DNA from: Pegoplata infirma
Taxonomy: Eukaryota > Arthropoda > Insecta > Diptera > Anthomyiidae
Length of the DNA: 64,000 nt
Reading direction: 5' to 3'
NCBI GenBank assembly: GCA_963921195.1
Contig: OY992537.1
Span: 79,386,426-79,450,425 of the forward strand
The translations under genes were made by a program, and so were the position numbers. Positions within the stretch are counted from its first letter, which is position 1; every line of letters starts with the position of its first letter. Below the pieces are notes generated by a model. That model had not been told where the DNA came from. It ran no database searches and saw only the letters and a program-made list of their open reading frames with translations. Shown here piece by piece: positions 23,832 to 33,420 of the stretch.

Positions 23832-26800
23832 AAAAATAATTACACTCTTATAAATTTTTGTTGAAATTTACCCACTTTATTGTAGGTAACTGTTCTCCTA
23901 CAATAAAGTGGGTAAAAATACTCAATGTGTTTAAATTTCAACATTTGCACACAAAGTGTGTACAACTAATAAACATTTTGTGTGTAAACCTACAAATGAA
24001 CTGCTTTCAAAATTCTCTGGCAATACACACAAAATGTGTAAGTTTAGCTTACTTGTGCTCAAAAATAGATTTAAAATGTTTAAAATTGCATCTTAAATGT
24101 TTTCTTTTACATAAAAGGTGCCTAATTTTTAACAACCTGCTAAAAAATTTATTCCTATAAACAAATAAAACCAAAAATGCATTTTTATTATTATTTTTAT
24201 AGTTTTTATTTAAACTGAAATGAAAATGGGTATAATAGTGAAATATGTATAATATTCATAAATTATAATTTAAATGCAAATTTTTTTGGGGTTATAAAAT
24301 TATTCGTAACTTAAACTAAATATTAATAACAAATGAAAAATAACACGTTACAATATCCACATAAAAGATAAAATTTGCTAAATTAAGGAATGGATTTTTT
24401 GAACATTATTAATATTTGTTTGCCCCTCATATTTTTTGGAGATAGAATTAAAAAAAATCCATCATCTGACAGATTTCAACAGGATATAAAATAGGAAATG
24501 AAAATAAACGGGAACCACCTTTTCGAACATTAGCAATTTCTTTTCTAGAGATGTTCGAACATAAATATTTCTTGTGAGTCTTCAGTTTCTAAAAATATAT
24601 AAAAAGATAAATTTAATGGATTTAATCAGTAAATTGCAATTATTTAAGAAAATAAATACTAACGAGCAATCGCAATGAGTGGAGAATTCTTTGCAACTTT
24701 ACTTTCTTATCATAAGTTGTTGTCTCAAACTGCAAGTATAAAAAAATTTCACATTATTTACGAGATATTTTTGATATTTAAATCATACAAGGGAATATTT
24801 TCAGAATCTAAGAAGTTTTTTCTATAGAAAAATTCTCAGAATTCAAGATAATATTTCTTTACAAAATATGTCAGAATCTGAGATATTCCCAAAATCTGAG
24901 ATATTTTTTCTATAGAAAAACTCTTTGTATCTGAGATATTTTTTCTATAGAAAATTTTTCAGAATCTAAAGAATTTTTTCTATATGAAAATTATTAAAAT
25001 CTAAAAAATTTTTTTTTAGAAAAATTCTTAGAATCTGAGATATTTTTTCTATAGAAAAATTCTAGGTATCTAAGATATTTTTTCTAGAAAAATTCTCAGT
25101 ATCTGAGATATTTTTTCTAAAGAAAATTTTATGGAAAAATTCGCAGAATCTAAGATTTTTTTTATGTAGAATACTTCTCAGAATCTGCGATATTATTTCT
25201 ATAGAAAAATCCTCAGAATCTAAGATATTTTTTCTATAGAAAAATTCTCAGGATCTGAGATATTTTTTTTGTAGAAAAATTTTCATAACCTGAGATATTT
25301 TTCTATAGAAAATTCTCAGAATCTGAGATATTTTATCTATTGAAAAATTCTCAGTCTCTGAGATATTTTTTCTATAAAAAAATTCTCAGAATCTAAGATA
25401 TTTTTTCTATAAAAAAACTCTCAGAATCTAAGATAGTTTTTCTATAAAAAATTCTCAGAATCTGACATATTTTTTCAAAATCTTGGAAAATTAAAAAATT
25501 TTCGGAATCTGAAATAATTTTTCTGCAGAAAAATTCTCAGAATCTAAGATATTTTGTAATAGAAAATTTTTCAGATTCGACGATATGTTCTTCTATATTA
25601 AAATTCTTAGAATCTGAGGTACTTTTTTCTATAGAAAAATTCTTAGAATCTGAGATATTCATTCTATAGAAAAATTTTAAGAATCTGATTTGTTTTTTCT
25701 ATACAAAAATTCTTAGAATCTTATACATCTTTTCTAAAGAAAATTTTTCAGAATCTGATATATTTCACTGAATTTGATTTTTTTTTTTTTTATAGAAAAT
25801 TGCTCAGACTCAGAATCTGATATATTTTTTTCTATAAAAAATTTTTCAGAATCTGATCTAAATTTTGAATCTAAAATATTTTTTCTTTAGAAAAATTCTC
25901 AAAATCTGAAATATTTTTTTTTATACAAAAATTCTCAGAATCTAATAAACTTTTTCTATAGAAAAAGTCTCAGTATCTAATGAATTTTTCTATAGAAAAA
26001 TTCTCAGAATCTGATGTAATTTTTCTATAGACAAAACAGAAGAATCTGTGATAAGTATATATTCTATAGCCAAACTGTAAGAATTTGAAATATTTTTTCT
26101 ATAGAAAAATTCTTAAAATTTGAGACATTAATTTTATAGGAAAATTCTTAGAATCTGAGATATTGTTTCTATAGAAAAATTCTCAGAATCTGATTTGTTT
26201 TTTCTTAGAATCTGATACATTTTTTCTACAGAAAATTTCTCATAATCTGATATATTTTTTCTATAGAACATTTTACAGAATCTGATATATTTTTTCCATA
26301 GAAAATTTCTCAGAATCTCAGAATCTGATATATTTTTTTCTATAGAAAATTTCTCCGAGTCTGATATATATATATTTTTTTTTTTTTTAAATTTCTCAGA
26401 ATCTGATATTTTTTTTTATAAAAAAATTCTTAGAATCTGAGATATTTTATCTATAGAAAAGTTTTCAGAATCTAAAATATTTCTTATATAGAATAATTCT
26501 CAGAATCCGAAATATTTGTTCTATAGAATAATTTGCAGAATCTGAAATATTTTTTCTATAAAAAAGTTCTCATAATCTGAAATAATTTTTCTATAGAAAA
26601 ATTTTCAGAATCTGATACATTTTTTCTGCAGAAAAAAAATCTGTAAGAATCTAAAATCTTTTATTGAAATATTCCCAGAATCTGGTTAGGATTTAAAACA
26701 TTTTTTTCTGTAGATAAATTCTCATAATCTGAAAAACCTTTTTCCTTATAAAAAATATTCTCAGATTCTTATATCCAGACATTTTTGTAAAGAATAATTC

Positions 26801-27371
26801 AAAAGTCATTTGTGGTACTTACCTTTCTGATTTATAATTGCAAATCTTTAAGAAAAACATGCAATTAACAGTATACTATTTTTCTTAAATATTACGAATT
26901 TATAACAATCGGATCAGCTTCTTACAAATTTTACGTGGCATTTAAATTTTGAAACTATTGGTTAATATTTTCACTTTTTTTAACTATATTTCTTTTTATT
27001 TTATGGGTTTTTCGCGTTATTTAAGTTTAATTGCGAGCACAACAACATTTTCTGATTATATTTTTCTTTTTATTTTATTTTGACAATTTTAAAATTGTTG
27101 AACATTACGCATTTAATGTTTAATATCAAAAATTAAACACTAAATGTTTACAGTAAACATTAAATGTGTAATTTTAAAATTCTTGTGTTTATAATTTTAT
27201 AAAAATATTTATAAATTCACAAAATACTATATAATATGCGTAATATTCAAATTTTTGTGTGTAAACTAAAATTTTAAACACTTGGTGCTCAATTTTAGGC
27301 GTTGTGTGTTATTTTACATAAAAATTTACCCACTTTATAGTAGTGTTTTTACAAGGATTTTTTAGAGTGTA
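23832..27371. mobile_element. TIR element carrying a minisatellite array
   Basis: The left end ACACTCTTATAAATTTTTG with TTTACCCACTTTATTGTAGG matches, inverted apart from orientation of the subterminal box, the right end near 27320-27371 (TTTACCCACTTTATAGTAGT, TTTTTTAGAGTGTA). A TACCCACTTTATTGTAGG palindrome lies at 23868-23918. Non-coding. The two end regions flank the 2-kb array at 24790-26790. No diagnostic target duplication was found. Confidence 0.5.
24790..26790. repeat. palindromic ~38-bp minisatellite array
   Basis: About fifty degenerate units of the type TTTTTCTATAGAAAAATTC plus TCAGAATCTGAGATA. This is the longest uninterrupted array of the family in the window. Unit length drifts because of homopolymer changes. 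Confidence 0.9.
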
Positions 27372-27439
27372 TGTTACTTTAATTCTTTACTCCAAAACGC
27401 AAAAGAATGTGTCTGGGACTTATAAAATATATAAAAAAA

Positions 27440-27757
27440 ATGTTTTTTTTTGTTAAACAACATAAATCCTCGTAATAAAATCATTTTTGTAAAATAACAT
27501 TTTTTTTGTAAATCAACTAGAATCCTCGTAATAAAAACTTCGTTGTAAATTACAATTTTTTTTTTGTTAAATAACCTTTTAAAATGGTATAATGCAATTA
27601 CGAAAATAAATTTGTAAAATTATCAAAAAAACTGTAGTTCTTGTTTGAGCAAATTACAAGAATTTTTGTTATAAAACAAGGAAAATTGTTAAATATTGGT
27701 AGAACAGAATTACAAGACATTTTACCAGGCGTTGTACCAGTTTTTTTTGAGTGTATA
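27440..27757 (-). repeat. M-family AT-rich repeat, copy 3
   Basis: It contains AAAACAAGGAAAATTGTTAA, TTGGTAGAACAGAATTACAA and ends TTTTTTTTGAGTGTA, as in the copy at 6305-6905 in the opposite orientation. Confidence 0.55.
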
Positions 27758-28183
27758 GTTTGAGACTTAAAATTAAATAAAATAAAATAAAAATAAATAA
27801 TTTCATTTCTAAGCGCGACCCTCGTATCTCATTTAATATTTACTCAACATGAACGCTGTCAAGCTTATATTAAAGCTTGGAAAATTTCCTATATAGTATT
27901 TTTTTTTCAAAAAATAGTTGATTGATAATAATCAGGTTTAGTATTGAGAAGTTTTCCTTTAAGGAACTGCTGTCAAATATGTGCTGTTTCATTATTATTA
28001 TGAGTTACTGTTAAAAATTAGTTATTTTAGAGATTTTGTTTTATTTTATTAAAAGCTTTTTCATTATAAAAAAGGATTTCCATTATTATTTCATTTCATT
28101 ATGAAAAATGTTTCTTAAACCTCTGTACTTTGAAATTAGTTCGTTATAGCCGTGAATTCGTTAAAACCGAACTCGTTATAACA
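27758..28183. other. dispersed-repeat fragment and unassigned DNA
   Basis: 27790-27880 is the inverted partner of 6935-7020 (GCGACCCTCGTAT, TAAAGCTT). The rest is non-coding DNA in which the LINE at 28197 inserted. The target begins AGCGTTTTCTGTA. Confidence 0.5.
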
Positions 28184-28196
28184 AGCGTTTTCTGTA
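28184..28196. repeat. LINE target-site duplication, 3' side
   Basis: AGCGTTTTCTGTA, repeated exactly at 33408-33420 on the other side of the LINE. Its last A overlaps the AGGTT tail repeat. Confidence 0.9.
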
Positions 28197-28299
28197 GGTT
28201 AGGTTAGGTTAGGTTGTAAGTGGCTGCTGACGTTTTACGTCAACACACGTAGACTCTGAGGTCCATTGTGATACCACGGGATCGTAATAGGTTTCCCTA
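28197..28299 (-). other. LINE 3' UTR and AACCT tail
   Basis: The 3' UTR follows the ORF2 stop and ends in four tandem units written AGGTT on the plus strand (28196-28215). Short tandem 3' tails are typical of LINEs in the I/LOA/R1 groups. The unit is also the insect telomere pentamer (TTAGG), probably by coincidence. Confidence 0.8.
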
Positions 28300-31200
28300 C
28301 TAGTCCCTGTCGTTAAACCAGTTTGAGCTTCTTATGAAACTCCTTAGATGTTGTATTTTGACATCCGACAAATCAGAAAGATCGTACAGCTCCCTAGATC
28401 CCAGTGAAGCAAGTCGCTGACCAGAAAGTGCCGGGCAATGGCAAATAAAGTGTTCGATAGTTTCCAACTCCTCTTCATCCATGCAACTTCGGCAAAAGTC
28501 ATTCGACGGCACATTTAACCGCTCTGCGTGCTTCCCTATAAGACAGTGTCCGGTAATTATAGAAACCACCGTCGAAATCTCTCCTCTTGGAAGCGATATC
28601 AGCTCACTTGTGCGCCCCTGATTAAGAGAAGGCCAAATCAGTCGTGTTGTCTCACACGTCCATCCATTTGCCCATCTTTGATTAGTCTCCGTCGCAGAAC
28701 AAAGCCGTAGGTTTTGCTTGCAAGTTTCTAGAGGCATACCAACACATTCCAATTCTGTTGGAACCTGTAAGGTAGTTCCTAGTCTTGCAAGCTCATCGGC
28801 TTTGCAATTCCCTGGAATGTCTCTGTGCCCTGGGACCCATATGAGTCGTATGTTAAACTGCTTGGCCATCTCATTTAAAGACGTGCGGCAGTTAAGGGCA
28901 GATCTTGTTTTCAGAAACATTGAATCCAGGGACTTGACCGCGGCTTGACTGTCAGTATAGATGTTGACTGCGGTTGTAGACAAGACATTGCAGCTCAACC
29001 AGTCAGCCACTTCCTTTATTGCCAGCATCTCTGCCTGGTAAACACTGCAATGATCTGGCAATCTACGAGCCAGGCTCAATCCAAGCTCTTCCGAATAGAC
29101 CCCAAAGCCCACTTGTTCGTGCAGCCTCGATCCATCTGTGTAAAAATTTATGGTAGCTCCACTACCCGGAGTATCCCCCATCCAAGACTCCCTGGATGGT
29201 ATCATAGTGGTAAAGTGGCGCTCAAAGAGGCTCAAAGAGGGAGCACAGTCCACATTTTGTGGTATTGTTATCTTTTTCAAGATCGCGCTATGGCCACAAT
29301 CACTGCTCCTCCATTGCAGCGTGCTATTAAGTCGAATTGCCGACGCAGCCGCATACTGCCTACCCAATATGTCCAAGGGTATCAGGTGAAGGAGGATTTC
29401 TAATGCAGCCGTAGGTGTAGTACGAAGAGCACCAGTGATGCACATTGACGCCATTCTCTGTACCTTCGTGATAAAGACAAAGTTCGCTTTTGTTTCCAAA
29501 GCAGGCCACCAGACAATGATTCCATACAGCAAAATTGGACGCACCACTGCTGTATAGATCCAATGAACGACTTGAGGGCTAAAACCCCATCGTTTTCCAA
29601 TGGCCCTTTTACAGGAATACAAAGCAATCGTTGCTTTTCTCACCCGTTCCTCAATATTACGCCTGAAATTCAGCTTCCTATCTAGAAATACTCCAAGATA
29701 CTTGGCTCCATCTGAGAAGGTGATTTCAGTACCGTCCAGAGAAATAGGATCAAAAGCAGGAATCTTATTTTTCCTTGTAAACAAAACAAGCTCTGTTTTA
29801 CTGGGATTAACTCCTAGACCACAGTCTCTTGCCCATTTAGACAGATCTTTCAGAGAACCCTGAAGAATGTCCCGCAATGTTGGCAGATGCTTCCCCTTTA
29901 CCGCTATCGCGACATCGTCAGCATATGCGATAACATGACAACCACGTGCTTCTAGAGATAGTAGCATTGAATTCAGTGCCAGGTTCCAAAGAAGCGGCGA
30001 AAGAACACCTCCTTGTGGTGTGCCCCTATTGACAAATCGAGATATGACAGACGCTCCCAATTCAGACGTTATACGTCTATTGGCAAGTAGGTTTTCCACC
30101 ATTAAAACGATTTCACGCTTTACTCCCAGACCAGACAATGCCAATATTATCGATTCTGGAATGACATTATTAAAAGCCCCCTCAATATCAAGAAAGGCCA
30201 CCATAGTGTACTCCTTTACCGAAAACGATCTCTCGATGGTACCAACGAGCTCATGAAGAGCTGTTTCCGTTGATCGTCCCTTGCTGTATGCATGTTGCTT
30301 TGTCGAAAGCAACCTCGGGTCAATCACTCTACGCAAATATGAGTCTATCATTCGTTCCATTGTCTTTAACAAAAAAGAAGACAGACTAATTGGTCTGAAA
30401 TCCTTCGGAGCTGTGTGGGAACTTTTCCCAGCCTTCGGGATAAATACGACTCTGGTATTCCTCCATTTTAAAGGAATATACGACCAGTTGATGCATGCTG
30501 TGTATAGATTATACAGCAACGGGGCTATATAGTCCAACACTTGCTGCAACTCAGCCGGAATTATACCATCAGGTCCCGGGGATTTATAGGGCCTGAAGCT
30601 TTTTATCGCCCAGATTAATGTTGGCATATTTATTATTTCCGAAGCAATTTCAGATGCTTGGGCGTCAGAACGTTCCAAAGCTTGAAACGGCGTCATGGAA
30701 TTGCCCGGAAAATGCGTGTTTAAAAGGAGATCCAGCGACTCTCCACTGGAGGAAGACCACACCCCATTAGGATCTTTCAGGTATCCTAGGGTGCAAGGAG
30801 AAGAAGCCAGAACCTTGCGCAGCCTGGATGCCTCAGAAACGTCTTCTATGTTTCCACAGAAGTTTTTCCAAGAATCACATTTTGCATTTCTGATCATCTT
30901 TTTATAACTCTTAAGTTGCAGCCTGTATGCAGACCAGTCCTCGTCCGCTCTTGAAAATTTAGCCTTATTAAAGAGCTTTCTGCAGGAATCTCTGCTCGTC
31001 TGCAACTCATTTGACCACCAAGGTGGCTTTTTTTTCCCTCTAGGCTTTGCAGAAGGGCAAGACGCATCCAGGCACCTATTACAAACATTTGTTATATGGT
31101 CAACCAGACAGTCAATTTCCGCTAAACTATGCGGTTCAGATAGGGGTACTTCATCCAAAAGCAAAGAAAAAGTCTCCCTATATTTCACCCAGTTTGTTCT

Positions 31201-31893
31201 TCTTAGATTTCTAGAGACTGTCTCAACCGGGGCACGCTCCCTGAGTAAAAACTCAATGTAGCGATGATCTGAGAAAGAATGCTCTTCCAAAACTCTCCAG
31301 TCATCAATTTTGTCAGACAATGTATCTGATACAAGTGTTACGTCAAGAACCTCTTGCCGCGTACTTGTAACGAAAGTTGGTTCACTACCCTTGTTACAAA
31401 TATACAGGTTAGTGCTTAACAAAAACTCCAAAAGTGATTCGCCTCTATCATTTGTGTCTGTACTACCCCATATCGAATGATGTGCATTAGCATCACAGCA
31501 CACTAGTAACTGGTGTCCCCTAGATTCAGACTCCCGAATCAGACCGCCAACCTTCTCCGGGGGTATTGGCCCCGGATTAGGAAAATACGCAGAGGCGAGC
31601 CAAATAGATTTCCCATGAAGCTCTAAGCTAGCCGCTGTAACATCCATATCACTAAAAGTTGATAAAAAGAATATATTTAAGCCATTTTTCGCCAATATGC
31701 AGGCTCTTGGTGAGCCCTCACCTTTGGCAACCATCAACTTAAACCCAGGGGTCTTCAATCCGCAAACCCTGCCACCCCGCACCCAGGGCTCTTGGATAAA
31801 AACCAAGTCAACTGCTCCTGTCGTCAGGCGCAGCAATAGTGCAGCTGAGGCTGCCTTACAGTGATGGAGGTTTATTTGTAGGAACCGCAACAT
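28300..31893 (-). CDS. LINE ORF2: endonuclease, reverse transcriptase, RNase H
   Basis: 1197 residues from the ATG at 31893 (MLRFLQINLHHCKAAS). The frame is open further upstream but only within ORF1, and the endonuclease fold normally starts at this motif. Domains: APE-type endonuclease about 1-225 (QEPWVRGG; CDANAHHSIWGS; SDHRYIEF near the end); reverse transcriptase about 400-760 (SPGPDGIIPAEL, FLDIEGAFNNV, GTPQGGVLSPLLWN, catalytic YADD at 657-660, KYLGVFLD); RNase H about 915-1045 (YTDGSR with Asp at about 920, YQAEMLAIKE, YTDSQAAVKS, WVPGHRDIPGN); C-terminal CRSC plus HFICHC finger about 1130-1152. All catalytic motifs are present. It would nick the target and prime cDNA synthesis there. 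Confidence 0.95.
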   Translation of the reverse strand: MLRFLQINLHHCKAASAALLLRLTTGAVDLVFIQEPWVRGGRVCGLKTPGFKLMVAKGEGSPRACILAKNGLNIFFLSTFSDMDVTAASLELHGKSIWLASAYFPNPGPIPPEKVGGLIRESESRGHQLLVCCDANAHHSIWGSTDTNDRGESLLEFLLSTNLYICNKGSEPTFVTSTRQEVLDVTLVSDTLSDKIDDWRVLEEHSFSDHRYIEFLLRERAPVETVSRNLRRTNWVKYRETFSLLLDEVPLSEPHSLAEIDCLVDHITNVCNRCLDASCPSAKPRGKKKPPWWSNELQTSRDSCRKLFNKAKFSRADEDWSAYRLQLKSYKKMIRNAKCDSWKNFCGNIEDVSEASRLRKVLASSPCTLGYLKDPNGVWSSSSGESLDLLLNTHFPGNSMTPFQALERSDAQASEIASEIINMPTLIWAIKSFRPYKSPGPDGIIPAELQQVLDYIAPLLYNLYTACINWSYIPLKWRNTRVVFIPKAGKSSHTAPKDFRPISLSSFLLKTMERMIDSYLRRVIDPRLLSTKQHAYSKGRSTETALHELVGTIERSFSVKEYTMVAFLDIEGAFNNVIPESIILALSGLGVKREIVLMVENLLANRRITSELGASVISRFVNRGTPQGGVLSPLLWNLALNSMLLSLEARGCHVIAYADDVAIAVKGKHLPTLRDILQGSLKDLSKWARDCGLGVNPSKTELVLFTRKNKIPAFDPISLDGTEITFSDGAKYLGVFLDRKLNFRRNIEERVRKATIALYSCKRAIGKRWGFSPQVVHWIYTAVVRPILLYGIIVWWPALETKANFVFITKVQRMASMCITGALRTTPTAALEILLHLIPLDILGRQYAAASAIRLNSTLQWRSSDCGHSAILKKITIPQNVDCAPSLSLFERHFTTMIPSRESWMGDTPGSGATINFYTDGSRLHEQVGFGVYSEELGLSLARRLPDHCSVYQAEMLAIKEVADWLSCNVLSTTAVNIYTDSQAAVKSLDSMFLKTRSALNCRTSLNEMAKQFNIRLIWVPGHRDIPGNCKADELARLGTTLQVPTELECVGMPLETCKQNLRLCSATETNQRWANGWTCETTRLIWPSLNQGRTSELISLPRGEISTVVSIITGHCLIGKHAERLNVPSNDFCRSCMDEEELETIEHFICHCPALSGQRLASLGSRELYDLSDLSDVKIQHLRSFIRSSNWFNDRD
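31856..31893 (-). other. ORF1/ORF2 overlap of 38 bp
   Basis: ORF2's ATG lies 38 bp before ORF1's stop, in a different frame. The run GCAAGATG with a preceding A-rich stretch (AAAAAAGCAAG on the minus strand) sits at the overlap. This suits either reinitiation or a programmed frameshift; the sequence alone does not decide. Confidence 0.7.
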
Positions 31894-33259
31894 CTTGCTT
31901 TTTTTCCACCATCCTTTCCACCACCGTGTTATTGGCTTCATCCTCCGTGTTATCATAGAGGTCGCATTCGTCCCCAGATTCGGTGTCGAATAAGCCAGAT
32001 ATGTGTCCCATCTGTTCTGAATCGGAGGCAACAGAACTCTCCGAATTCCTCACTGCATGGGCCTCGTCCTGAATGTCACCCATAGTGGCATCAGCTTTAT
32101 CCTCCGTGCCATCACAGAGGTCGCATTCGTTACCAGATTCGGTTTCGAAAATGCCAGATGCATCTCCCATCAGCCTAGAATCGGTCAGCTGAATATCAAC
32201 CTTTTCCAGATTCTCCTCCCCAGCCGACTCTGCCACTGGCTTGTCTGCTTCCAAAATAGGCTTCTGGTCGCCCTTGTAGACATTGACTCTTATATGAAAA
32301 AAGCCAAATCTAATAATGCCGTCAGTCCTGGCTAAAAGCGGAAGCGATTCCTCATTAACCAAGACCACTGCTTGACGACGAGCGCCCTCCATCTCACCCA
32401 ATCTGGCAATTTGCCAATTCTGAGTTGGAAGGTCAGGATTGCAGACTTTTATCATCTTTAGAATCACCGCAGTGTCACTTGTAGCCATTGGGATCCATGC
32501 ATGAGCTCTGGGTTGCGAGGGGATATCATGTTTTTCCACAACGTCCAGTCTGGCTCCAGGCCATAACTCTCCCACTTGGCTAATGGCAACCTTAAACACG
32601 GCTGCGGATCTTTCGTTTCCAAAAGCAACGAGTTTTACTCGCCCCTGATACCAACCTGCGTTGACAGTAGTAGGGAGAAAATCAGGCATACTCTCAAGAA
32701 GCCTATAGTAGATTTCATTTAGTTTAGTTTCAACTAAACTCCACTTGTCCCTTGGAATACTACAATCCCCATTTTGCCTGTTTATCACAGCCCTAACGAA
32801 GTTACCTTTCACCACTTCACTAAAAGACTGAGTCCAGACGTTGCCGGTCACCTTAGATCTTTTAGGTAAAGGTTTCTCGTCGGGCGAGCGCAACCTTTTA
32901 CCAGACTTCGATGACGAGGCCGAAACAGCGCTCTGTTTGTCAGATGCGCGCATTGCCGAAAGTTTGTCCTGTTCTTCAATGACTCCTTTCGCCCATGATA
33001 GCGAGGCCCTCTCACGTTCGGAGAGCTTCGTTCCATCGAGTTGGCTTAGTCTGTTAATTATTTTCAAACAAAGCCTTCTCTGGTTGTGCCTGACCTTTGA
33101 TGGCTTAAGTTTCTTTTTCTTTTTACCACCAATATTAGGCTGAGCACCCCTACCAGAATCAAGGCCGGACTTCAAGGTCGCAACCCTAAGACCAGTGCTA
33201 GGACCAGCACCAGTCGGTGAGGCAGAGCCTCGAACTAAATCGGTATCATTTGTGTCCAT
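31856..33259 (-). CDS. LINE ORF1: RNA-binding Gag-like protein
   Basis: 467 residues from ATG at 33259. A lysine-rich segment (GGKKKKKLKPSKVRHNQRR, about 44-62) precedes a helical region, a Ser-rich linker and a KRLRSPDEKPLPKRSK nuclear-localisation-like stretch (about 121-136). Residues about 150-330 (GRVKLVAFGNERSAA, WPGARLDVVEKHDIPSQPRA, HAWIPM, NPDLPTQNW) resemble DUF4780, a domain I associate with ORF1 proteins of dipteran LOA elements. No CCHC knuckles are seen. The acidic C-terminus contains a duplicated segment (about residues 358-443) with ETESGNECDL and DTESGDECDL. It probably binds the element's RNA in a ribonucleoprotein. Confidence 0.85.
   Translation of the reverse strand: MDTNDTDLVRGSASPTGAGPSTGLRVATLKSGLDSGRGAQPNIGGKKKKKLKPSKVRHNQRRLCLKIINRLSQLDGTKLSERERASLSWAKGVIEEQDKLSAMRASDKQSAVSASSSKSGKRLRSPDEKPLPKRSKVTGNVWTQSFSEVVKGNFVRAVINRQNGDCSIPRDKWSLVETKLNEIYYRLLESMPDFLPTTVNAGWYQGRVKLVAFGNERSAAVFKVAISQVGELWPGARLDVVEKHDIPSQPRAHAWIPMATSDTAVILKMIKVCNPDLPTQNWQIARLGEMEGARRQAVVLVNEESLPLLARTDGIIRFGFFHIRVNVYKGDQKPILEADKPVAESAGEENLEKVDIQLTDSRLMGDASGIFETESGNECDLCDGTEDKADATMGDIQDEAHAVRNSESSVASDSEQMGHISGLFDTESGDECDLYDNTEDEANNTVVERMVEKKQDVAVPTNKPPSL
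31941..32185 (-). repeat. tandem duplication inside ORF1
   Basis: TCCTCCGTG...GAGGTCGCATTCGT at 31941 recurs at 32100, an offset of 159 bp (53 codons). The frame is kept. The two copies differ at several positions, mostly conservatively (GIFETESGNE versus GLFDTESGDE). Confidence 0.85.
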
Positions 33260-33407
33260 ATTTTCATTTTCCTTGATGTGGTAATGAAAATATCACAAAA
33301 ATACCTATTACGAACAAACCTATTACGAACAATTTTAGTAATTCAATTTATAGCACGGAGTTAAAATAAAACACGTCCACACTCGTCAACAGTTGAACGA
33401 ACAATTC
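33260..33407 (-). promoter_or_regulatory. LINE 5' UTR with short tandem repeat
   Basis: About 148 bp upstream of ORF1 to the target duplication. It contains ACCTATTACGAACA twice in tandem (about 33303-33332). LINEs of this type usually carry an internal promoter here; that is family knowledge, and no promoter motif was verified. Confidence 0.5.
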
Positions 33408-33420
33408 AGCGTTTTCTGTA
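33408..33420. repeat. LINE target-site duplication, 5' side
   Basis: AGCGTTTTCTGTA, exact match to 28184-28196. Confidence 0.9.

Larger units (their letters stand above)
28197..33407 (-). mobile_element. full-length LOA-like LINE
   Basis: About 5.2 kb bounded by an exact 13-bp target duplication. It has a short 5' leader, two long overlapping ORFs without internal stops, a 3' UTR of about 100 bp, and a 3' terminus of AACCT units instead of poly(A). The endonuclease, reverse transcriptase and RNase H order, together with the opening LQINLHHCKAAS, points to the LOA group (Baggins, Bilbo, Lian) by memory; R1 or I-like membership is the alternative. This is the only element here that looks complete. 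Confidence 0.9.

Noticed and set aside
24790..26790. CRISPR array
   Set aside because: Repeat units are degenerate and contiguous with no unique spacers. The genome is eukaryotic in character.
28196..28216. true telomeric TTAGG array
   Set aside because: Only four units, positioned exactly at the LINE 3' end.
28528..31088. several plus- and minus-strand frames over the LINE
   Set aside because: Shadows of ORF2, whose motifs fix the true frame.
32029..32031. upstream in-frame start for LINE ORF2
   Set aside because: It is a TTG inside ORF1. The ATG at 31893 directly precedes the conserved endonuclease start.
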